Of a stretch of DNA of 64,000 nt, positions 24,265-33,000 are shown one piece after another; the first letter of the stretch is position 1; each line of letters begins with the position of its first letter. Under the pieces are notes generated by a model, which saw only the letters and a list, made by a program, of their open reading frames with translations, was not told where the DNA came from and did not search any database. Made by a program: the position numbers and the translations under genes. Where the stretch lies: NCBI GenBank assembly GCA_022818135.1, contig JAFMSR010000002.1, positions 28,341,003 to 28,405,002 on the forward strand. The letters are read 5' to 3'. Origin of the DNA: Saxidomus purpurata. Lineage: Eukaryota > Mollusca > Bivalvia > Venerida > Veneridae.

Positions 24265-24357
24265 AAAAATAAAAAATCTTTCGCAGCCATGACTCGAACT
24301 CGTGCTACCAAGTTTCGACGGCCGCCGATTTATCCACTACGCTACACGTCTTTGGTG
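24265..24357 (-). mobile_element. tRNA-derived SINE head / tRNA pseudogene
   Basis: On the minus strand this reads TAGCGTAGTGG, a good RNA polymerase III A box, and about 35 bases later GAGTTCGAGTC, a B box (consensus GGTTCGANTCC). An A/T-rich tail (ATTTTTTATTTTTTATTTTT) follows. The anticodon and D stems do not pair properly, so this is not a working tRNA gene. It fits the 5' part of a tRNA-related SINE. Its 3' limit on the minus strand is uncertain. Confidence 0.55.
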
Positions 24358-26039
24358 ATATATGTCAAGACTCTATACCTTTTCAAGCAAAGTATGAAAG
24401 GATAATTTACACCTGACTACCCTTTATCCCTTGTTTATGTAAACATGATAACAGTAGAAATATTGAATTTTACCTATACTGCCGAATATGTCCATTGACC
24501 GCCCTCTTGCTTACCTTTGAAAAAAGTTTTGATTGAAGAACAATGAGCGTTCCTTTAACAATAAATAAAACATCTCGGTATTAAGTTTTACTTTCTATTT
24601 TCATATTTTATGATGCTTTTTATGTTATATTAATTGTCAAATGCAAAGGCCAATAGAAATACCACGTGGCAATTTTACAGCGCACTTTGAACTGATTTAT
24701 CACTGATCTTCAATATATGTATTGTTCCCTTTCTGCAACAGAGAAGACGAATATCGATAAACTGAAGGAATTTTACTTATGCAATAGTATCAATTCCTCA
24801 TAGCATATTGATGTCGTCATGACCTTATTTTACTCTCGTTTGTCTTTGTTATCACCTTTATTTATTTTACACGACTAATGGTAAATTACGGAGATGACAT
24901 GCAAATATTGTAACAAATAGAATGCAGTTCTGTTTTGCGCTTAATATATAAAACATCAAATTTCATTGGATATTCGGCGGTCCGCTATAATCGGTATATG
25001 TGTGATATCGACTACGGTCAATAATTAACAAATAATGATTACAAAATAAACATGTACTTTGTGTACTGCCGAATATGTCCCTTGACCGCCTTTTTTTAAT
25101 TAATTTTTATAAAGGTATGATTGAAGAACAATGGGCATTCCTACCCCTATGAATAAGACTTTTCGGTATTAAGTTTTAATTTCTATTTTCATATTTTATG
25201 ATTCTTTATATGTTATATGTATTGTCAAGTGCAAGGTCCAATCGAAATACCTCATATTGAACATAGTGTGGGAATTGGAAATGTACTTTGAACTGATTTA
25301 TAACCAATCTTCAACTGATAAAATGCGGTTCTTTTGTACGCTTGGTATATAAAAGATCAAATTTCATTGTATATTTAGCGGTCCGCTATAATCGGTATAT
25401 CTGTGATATTGACTACAGTCAATAGCTACTAAATTGTGATTACAAAACAAAATTGCACTTTGTGCACTGCCGAATATGTCCCTTGACCGCATTTTTGCTT
25501 ACGTTTTAAAAATGTATGATAAAAGAACAATGCGCATAATAAGGCTGTTAAGTTTTATATCCATTTTCATATCTTATGATGCTTTCACATGTTATATTTA
25601 TTGTCAAATGCAAGGTCCAGTAGAAATACCTACATGTACACGGTGAGGCAATTTTACAGGGCGCGGTCAACACACACAATACATAATATAGGTTGCTTAC
25701 TACTGAATATGTCCATTGACTATTTGCTGACTTATGTTAAGCTTGGCTGTACCATTCGCAATCCATTCTGTATAAAACAAAATATTTACCTTTTCGTGCC
25801 CATAACTAATGCTATACTTATGTTCAAATGCAAGAAACTTACTCCAACTTTGTGTAGCATAAGGCGTCATGATTTCACGATGCTGTTTGGAAATCACAGA
25901 TAAACAGCTTTTAAAATGTATACTTTTTAAATGTAAAGTTCATCCTTTTTGCAAAGACATACATGAATACTACATTAATTACATAGCAACCATATACATA
26001 ATTTTTGATGGATAATTGATTACGTTAAATCCCTCTAAT

Positions 26040-26883
26040 TAGCTCGACTTTTTTAAGTAAAGGGTAGCTATCCTACTCGCCTCTGCGTCGGCGTTGGCAT
26101 TGGAGTCGGCGTTGGTGTCATACCTTGGTAAAGTTTTTCGAAGTATGGCTTTGAAACTTGCCATACTTGTTTACAATCATAACTTTCAGCTACAGACAAT
26201 AGTACATAACTCTGTCAAGTTGTCAGATTTATGGCCTTTTTTGACTTAGAAAGTGTATTTAGCTTGGTTATTTTTTTCTTATCACCCCAATTGATTTCAA
26301 AACCATTAGAGTATTGCTTTGAAACTTACCATGATAATTATTTATCATCATTATCTTCATCAACAGACAAGAGTTCATAACTCTGTCAAGGTCCCTGACA
26401 GAATTATGCGCCTTTTTGACTTTGAAAATACACTGAATACACTGGACACTCTTATTGACTCAACCCTTTGAGATATTGCTTTGAAACTTTGAATGCTTAT
26501 TAACATCACTTCCATCTGTAAGCAAGAAAAAGGTAACTCTGTCAAGGATTAAAAAAAAACTTAAGACCTTTTATCGATTTTAAATCTGGTTTAGGCTTTT
26601 TGTACCAGTCCACTTTTTGACTGAACTGTTAGAGATATTACTTTATACTTGTTTACCATCATGATCCCAAAACATAGGCAGGAGAAGGTACCTCTAAGCA
26701 TGGCTCTTTTCGACTTTTCATTCAAATTTCAAAATTTTCATTCTTATCCACTTGTTTACTTTTTTGAGATATAACTTTGAAAGTTGGAATACTTATGTAC
26801 CTCAAGTTTTTTACTGACAAAATTTTGTTTAATTGGCAAGCACTGAAAAAGTAGAGCGCACTGTCCTACTGACAGCTATTGTT
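26040..26883 (+). mobile_element. Helentron-like non-autonomous element (relative of 23514-24132)
   Basis: AGCTCGACTTTTT at the left end pairs with AAAAAGTAGAGC at about 26846-26857 with one mismatch. CTGTC-CTACT-GACAG (26861-26875) is the 3' hairpin, followed by CTATTGTT at the terminus. A GTCGGCGTTGGC microsatellite follows the 5' end. The body is four or five diverged blocks each containing ATTGCTTTGAAACTT and AACTCTGTCAAG. Non-coding. Confidence 0.78.
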
Positions 26884-27062
26884 TTGTTTAAATGTAGTGG
26901 TCAAGATCGAAATATCAACCAGAAATGAAACACCAGAGAAAATACTTCAGGCAAATGCTATGACTTATTGATGGTCAGTAGATGTACTAGTTCCATCGTA
27001 TCTTTGAGTATTTTATCATTGAAATCAAAACAATGTAACATGTCATATGTTTTCTATTACAG

Positions 27063-27116
27063 CATTGGTGTTTGTTTGGCTAACACCTTCTTGTGGTGGT
27101 ACGACGCCAGCGCCAG
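27063..27116 (+). CDS. Candidate signal-peptide/linker exon upstream of the CCP gene
   Basis: TTTTCTATTACAG (acceptor) and CCAG|GTATCT (donor) flank 54 bp. In the frame that ends in phase 1 it reads xLVFVWLTPSCGGTTPAP, a hydrophobic stretch followed by a Thr/Pro linker, as at the end of a secretory signal peptide. Phase 1 matches the start of the first CCP exon at 29873, giving a Val codon at the junction. No initiating ATG exon could be placed upstream, another frame is also open, and the exon is short. It may be chance. Confidence 0.3.
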
Positions 27117-27259
27117 GTATCTATGTCCTTTATGTAAACTTTGTCCTTGGCCATTTCTATGCTAACGTTGTAAGCTGAAATTTGGCTCTCTTCAAATATT
27201 AAGTAAATCTTTAGTTGTTAAATTCACTTTTGATAATTGCATTGCTTATGGCTCCAAAA

Positions 27260-27578
27260 TGATCCGATCAAAGCTAAAGAGACTACATCTCGCAGATTAT
27301 ATTCTCGAAACATATATTATGTGTTCAATGAAAGTAGAATGATAAATAAATACAATTTGAAAGAAGAACCTATGGCAAAAAATGCCTCATTTTACCACGA
27401 TGATTCAATATACAGGCTTTCTGTAATAAATCGCATACACCCATTAATTGTACAACAACAACAACTCTACATAGAATGGTTTACGGTACTGGAGCATATT
27501 TTAAATCGCTGATTTTATTGATAACTGTTGGAATGCATAGCTGAAACTTTTATAATACTTCCAAAGATTCTATTATTA
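27260..27578. mobile_element. MITE (copy 2), left part, interrupted
   Basis: Homologous to 12245-12540. It begins CTAAAGAGACTACATCTCGC and includes TATATTCTCGAAACA and GGCTTTCTGTAATAAAT. It breaks off at ATTCTATTATTA, where the Helentron-like element starts, and resumes at 28681. Confidence 0.75.
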
Positions 27579-28680
27579 TACCCCCCGAACACAAAGTGTT
27601 GGGGAGGGGGGGTATACTGGATTCAGCTTGTCTGTCCGTCCGTCTGTAGACGGAATCTTGTGGACACTAGATCTCAAATACCCCTGGTCAGAATTTAATG
27701 ATACTTCACACAAGTGATAATGCTTAGTTGTGCATGGTCCATGTTTCGGGTCTCTAGGTCAAAGGTCAAGGTCACAGGGGCTCGGGATAGTAAAATCTTG
27801 TGGACGCTAAATGTCCAAAACCCCTGGTCAGAATTTGATGATACTTCACACAAGTGATAAGTACAATGCCTAGTTGTGCATGGTCCAGGTTTCGGGTCTC
27901 TAGGTCAAAGGTCAAGGTCACAGGGGCTCGGGATGGTAAAATCTTGTGGACGCTAAATCTCCAAAACCCCTGGTCAGAATTTGATGATACTTCACACAAG
28001 TGATAAGTACAATGCCTAGTTGTGCATGGTCCAGGTTTCGGGTCTCTAGGTCAAAGGTCAAGTTCACAGGGGCTTGAGATGGTAAAATCTTGTGGACGCT
28101 AAATCTTCAAAACCCCTGGTCAGAATTTAATGATATTTCACACAAGTGATAAGTACAATGCGTAGTTGTGCATGGTCTAGGTTTTGGGTCTCTAGGTCAA
28201 AGGTCAAGGTCACAGGGGCTTGGGATAGTAAAATCTTGTGGACGCTAAATCTCCAAAACCCCTGGTCAGAATTTGATGATACTTCACACAAGTGATAAGT
28301 ACAATGCTTAGTTGTGCATGGTCTAGGTTTCGGGTCTCTAGGTCAAAGGTCAAGGTCACAGGGACTCGAGATGGTAAAATCTTGTGGACGCTAAATCTTC
28401 AAAACCCCTGGTCAGAATTTAATGATACTTCATAGAAGTGATAAGTACAATAACTAGTTGTGCATGGTCCATGTTTCGGGTCACTAGATCAAAGGTCACA
28501 GGGGCTTGAGATAGTAAAATCTTGTGTGCTTTTAATCTCCAAACCCGCTGGTCAAAATTTAATTATATTTCACAGATGTGCAGGTCCAATAATTAAAGCA
28601 TCAAATACTACATAAATTTTAAATACTGTGTCAGTGGGATGTTCGGGGGGTATTCATCACCTTCAGTGATAGTTCTAGTT
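27579..28680 (+). mobile_element. Helentron-like element with internal 146-bp tandem repeats, CTAG end
   Basis: The inverted repeats TACCCCCCGAAC (27579-27590) and GTTCGGGGGGTA (28641-28652) lie near the ends. ATCAC-CTTCA-GTGAT (28656-28670) is the 3' hairpin, followed by AGTTCTAG and TT. The middle holds a 146-bp tandem repeat: TAAAATCTTG at 27791, 27937, 28083, 28229 and 28375, with flanking partial copies. A TCCGTCCGTC microsatellite lies near the 5' end. Subterminal repeats, central tandem repeats, hairpin and CTAG|TT are the plan of HINE/pearl elements. It is inserted into a MITE whose uninterrupted copy is at 12230-12604. Confidence 0.85.
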
Positions 28681-28730
28681 ATGTTTTGGGGTTATTTAGT
28701 TTGGCATTAGTTATAGGGTATGTCCCTTTA
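28681..28730. mobile_element. MITE (copy 2), right part
   Basis: ATGTTTTGGGGTTATTTAGT, then TTGGCATTAGTTATAGGGTATGTCCCTTTAA, match 12550-12604 and complete the element interrupted at 27578. Confidence 0.75.
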
Positions 28731-28963
28731 ACCTCGAAATTAACGTTAAATCTGCTATAAATTACTGTAAATTATGTCTGTATATTTGAAATTATACACT
28801 ACCAAATTATAAAGCGTTTCAATACTTTTGAAAACCGCTAAATAACCACATAGCGTAGAGGTACTGTAAAAAAACAAAAATAATATCAAACAGGGAATGC
28901 CACGTACCAAAAACGCAGCCTCCCCAAAACGAGCCCCACAGCACCCAGAAGTGCACACCAGCA

Positions 28964-28966
<3 letters not shown>

Positions 28967-29001
<35 letters not shown>

Positions 29002-29047
29002 ATACACACACAACACACACACAATCATGTACACACACACACACACA
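28967..29047. repeat. (CA)n microsatellite
   Basis: CA dinucleotide runs, with a few GC and AT interruptions, over about 80 bp. They create long open frames on both strands that are not genes. Confidence 0.9.
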
Positions 29048-29059
29048 TATATACTACCG

Positions 29060-29790
29060 ACACACACTAGCATACAAAGCAAACACACGAGGACAAAACG
29101 AACAATTAAAGGAACACAGTGGGGCACCGCCTTGGAACGGTCAGTGGCAAAAACACCACTGGGGAGCTTAAACCGGTTTATGGTGCGCACCCAACCTCAC
29201 TCTTACCCCCACCATGTTCCAAAGTCACAGGACAGTGTAAATAAAAGTAATCCCTGCTAGGTGAATCTCTAACACACGCAATGGAAACAAAAGGCATGGT
29301 ATGTAAAACACAAAAATGCTCGTGTATAAATATATAAAAAGCAAACCTTGAGAACCAAAAAACGTATGTACTCAATGCCTTTGCAGAAGGCAGAGCACCA
29401 AGAGAAACACCCTTAAGGGCCCCACAAGCACTTTACATGGATTTTTCCAAATTTCTACCGAGATTTTACTAATATGCTGTCAATTTTAGCGATCACATTT
29501 TAAGATTTTTTCCACCGGTTAACTGTGAACGAGCAGCTTTAAATGACAATTAACCTTTATCATAAAAATACAGAACCAGTCAACTAGCATGTCAGAAATG
29601 ATATGTTGCTACGTTATTTCCGAAGAAAAGCTAGATAAAACACATTTAGTATACGTATCATAAGACAAGAAGTGTTATTCATATTTATTTAAAATGCATA
29701 TAAGACAAAAAATGCGACTTTAAAATTAAAAATTAAAAGATTGATATTTATATGGCAGATAAAAAAGTTACACGTTAGTGTGCTGGCTGC
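29060..29790. other. Unannotated flank upstream of the first CCP exon
   Basis: No gene seen. A moderately GC-rich, non-coding stretch to about 29400 has the feel of another dispersed repeat (short Pro/His-rich frames, CCACTGGGGAGC, CACCATGTTCCAAAGTC), but I cannot mark its ends. The promoter of the CCP gene is not recognisable. Confidence 0.3.
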
Positions 29791-29794
29791 GCTG

Positions 29795-29813
29795 GTGTGT
29801 GTGTGTGTGTGTG
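29795..29813. repeat. (GT)n microsatellite next to exon 1 acceptor
   Basis: A run of GT dinucleotides about 60 bp before the splice acceptor of the first CCP exon. The homologous sequence upstream of the dead copy near 33480 lacks it. Confidence 0.85.
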
Positions 29814-29872
29814 ACTTAAATGAAATAATAACACCTTTCCGTTGTACTTAATAAGAGCTCTTCTTTTTCCAG

Positions 29873-30049
29873 TTTCATGTATAGCGATTAATGTATCAAA
29901 CGCGACGTACCTACCTAACCAGGCGTCTTTTAATGACGGCGATGTCGTGACGTACACGTGTAACATAGGCTATGAGCTAACGTCCGGTGATCTCATCCTT
30001 ACCTGCAAAACAAACGGAACCTGGAATGGAACAACCCCTACCTGTCATA
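29873..30049 (+). CDS. CCP exon 1
   Basis: The acceptor TTTTTCCAG and donor A|GTAAGT flank 177 bp, phase 1-1. The four cysteines are SCIA, TYTCNIGYEL, LTCK and PTCH, with Trp in GTWNG. It is the first CCP visible and the parent of the dead copy at 33536-33640. Confidence 0.85.
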
Positions 30050-33000
30050 GTAAGTAATTGTAAAGGCTTTCAAAAACTGTTGCAATAAAATAAGGCGAAT
30101 AACGCATTTTAATTTTATCATTCATATCATCGATAAATTGGTATTTGCTACGCAATAAACGTTCACTTTTTGTACTTCAATTATGTAGATCTTATACATA
30201 GTTTTGCCTTTTAAAATAAATATTAACCAATTTAATGGATTTGTTAAGGCAGTAGATCTAGGGTTAACAGATATACAAAAAATATGTTTAACAAACATAC
30301 TATATATCTACGTTGTACATGTGATTTTCGGCTGTTCCTTGTTCAAAATTGAATTGATTGATAAATGCTCCCTTTTTATTTCTGTATCGTTTCATTTTCC
30401 CTATTCAGCTTCTAAATTTTATGAAATTATTACATCGTTTATCCTAAGCTACTGAAAGTGTTTGCTGCACAGCGTATAGCTAACTCGTAACCCGGAATTC
30501 AACAACTTATTGCAATTTGCCGTTTGTTTTACTGAAGGATTTTCAATTTTTGCCAACTAACTATTTGTGATATCTGAATCTGAATAATTTGATAAAATCG
30601 GATGTGTACGACTTAGATTTTTCAGTAGGCGGTCTTGAATAACGCCCCTATAACGTGAAAAAGTGATGACGCTTCAAGAAATGTGTAAGTAAAGTGATGA
30701 TGGTAAACGTATACGTGGTGAAAATGTCAAACAATCGACGGACACAATTTTCGTATGTAACTTCCAAAAATCAACAAAAAATGTGACGTTGAGATCTGTA
30801 AATTTTCTTTTAAGTTATTCTAGCGAAGAATTTTCAACAATCGGGGAATGAAGTTACCAGAAGAAGTGTTGAGACAACCTGTTGCATGAAATTTCGAAAC
30901 TGTTCATCCTGGGTAGGGCCAATTTTAACCCAGGGCTCATAATTTGTATAATCTTGGTAGAGGTCTACTAGACAATGCTTCATGCTAAATATCTAAGCTC
31001 TAAGCCTTTTGGTTTCAGAAATAAAGATGGTTTAAGGTTTTTCTGTATATGCCTATATAAAAACAAGTGATTCCCGGGCGGTGTCAATTTTGACCCGCGG
31101 ATCATAACTTGAAAAATCTTGATAGAGGACCACTAGGTAATGCCCCATGCTAATAATATCTAAGCACTAGGCATTGCCTAGTAGACCTCCACTTAGGTTG
31201 TTCAAATTACGACCCCGGCTTAAATTTGACTCTGCCAGGGGGTCTCTTGATTTTACATAGGCTTATATAGTAAAAGCTTTAAAAGTCTTTATTTCTGAAA
31301 CCACAAGGCCTACAGTAGAGCTTAGATATTTGACATGTACCATTTTCTAGTTGGCATCTTCCGATACTATTTAAATAATGTTCTCCAAGTCAAAACAAAA
31401 TTGAACATTTCAATCTGCTATTGATGACTTTGTATTATAGCCAATGGTAGCCAGGGGAGCGATATAGCACCATCTTGGCCCTCTTATAAATTATATTTCT
31501 ATTGTCGTTCTTCCAGGATTTATTAGATTACCCTGGTTCTACGTCAGAATTCAACTTAATTTTAAAACGGTATCAGTTACTTTGATTTAAACTTGAACAC
31601 GATACCAATAAATTTTTATATTTAGGAAATGCAGTGTAGGTTTTACTTTTGAGTGATAAATGCAAACCGGTTAGTATATCACTGTGGAGTTCAGATGACG
31701 AAGGACAGAGTAATTAATTACGAAACATCTAAACGTCAAATTAACAATGTGTACCAGCTGTATTAGATAATTTCATCTTTTTTTGTAGAGTTATAGTACA
31801 TCTACTACAACACATAAATCGTAATTATTGTTTTATTTATGATATGTGTTTGTAAACTTTATGAGGCTGATTCCCGTATGGGCCTAGCTCTGAATAATAC
31901 AATTTGAAATTTTGCCTGAATAACTTTGAGAAACAGCTTGAAAAATGTCTACACTAATGGAAAGGTCATTACAATTAATTGGTAAAATGATACCAAACCA
32001 GTCATAAAGGTCATTTAACACCTGACTGACGGCGCTTGTTTGGAATGGTAGTCGCTTGGCAAGAAAGTAAATAGCTATCTGGCGGTGTGTAAATGGAAAA
32101 GCAATTTTAGAGCGCTCATTAAATTCATTTTCCATTTTGCCCAATGCAGGAATTTGAATTTTAAACTAGAAGATAAAGTTAGTGAAGCAATTTATTACCA
32201 CTATGCAGTTAGACTAGTGCCTACTGCGCTTGGGATAGATACTATGAAGGTACAAATATTTGTACAAACATGTAGTACTTTGTAACACTTGAAAACATCA
32301 GTATCACAGTGACAAAATAACCTCATAAACACATTTGATGCTTGATGGAAACATGGTTTTATTGATATATAAGTTAACAAGATGTTAACGTGTTATATTT
32401 GATGGCAGCTGATGTTTAGATTGTTTAAAGTCCCGGCTGATTGTGGGATTTCTCCCCTGCTGAACTTACCAAGGCTCCAGTATGACTCCGATGCATATTT
32501 GTACGTAACGAAATTTGAGTTTTGTTAAACCTGACTGCAAGACCCAATCAGTTTTGTACAAAGTTGTGATAGCAGCTGTGTGTGAAAGAACTCGTTGCGT
32601 CGAGTTTTTTTCTTTTCAATGATTTCATCTGTTGCTTTTCCCTTCCGTCCGACTTATGCTTTATTTCAAGAATTATCCTAACTAGTATGCTTATTAGTTT
32701 TTGTTCAGATGTGTAGATGAATTTTGGGAATACATAACGGTTTTTAAATCTTGTTGATTAAGATTTTTATGAGCACATGCATGTTAAGAAAATCATCTTT
32801 TACCGTGTCAAAACTACGGTAATCATGGCCTTAATGTTGTCGTCAAAATACGCATTTACGTGAAGTTGGCTTAAAAAACGACAGTCGACATTCAAATTTT
32901 GAATGTCGAAAGTTGTATGTCTCGCTGCCACAACATTCATACTTTGAATGTCGAATGTCGTATATCGTTTGTTGAGCTAACTTCGCCAAAATAAAATACG

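Larger units (their letters stand above)
20605..25700. repeat. Degenerate array of 0.5-0.8-kb repeat units with GGCGGTC...GACCGCC arms
   Basis: Shared blocks recur in the same order: AAGTTTTAACTTGA, GTATTAGGTCATGG, CTCATATTGTAC, CTTCATAGCATATTGAT, CACCTTTATTTATTTTACAC, GGAAATGTCATGCAAATATT, GGCGGTCCGC, CCGAATATGTCCCTTGACCG, then a GATGCTTTACATGTTATATT block. Unit edges are about 20605-21330, 21335-22030 (truncated), 22690-23137 plus 24476-24770 (one unit split by inserted DNA), 24775-25310 and 25311-25700. The GGCGGTC and GACCGCC motifs in a unit are inverted copies about 100 bp apart. No coding capacity; origin unknown. Confidence 0.75.

Noticed and set aside
24265..24357. Functional tRNA gene on the minus strand
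   Set aside because: A and B boxes are good, but the D and anticodon stems do not pair, so it is listed as SINE-like instead.
28755..29260. Cys/Val-rich and Thr/His-rich open frames
   Set aside because: Produced by the (CA)n microsatellite.
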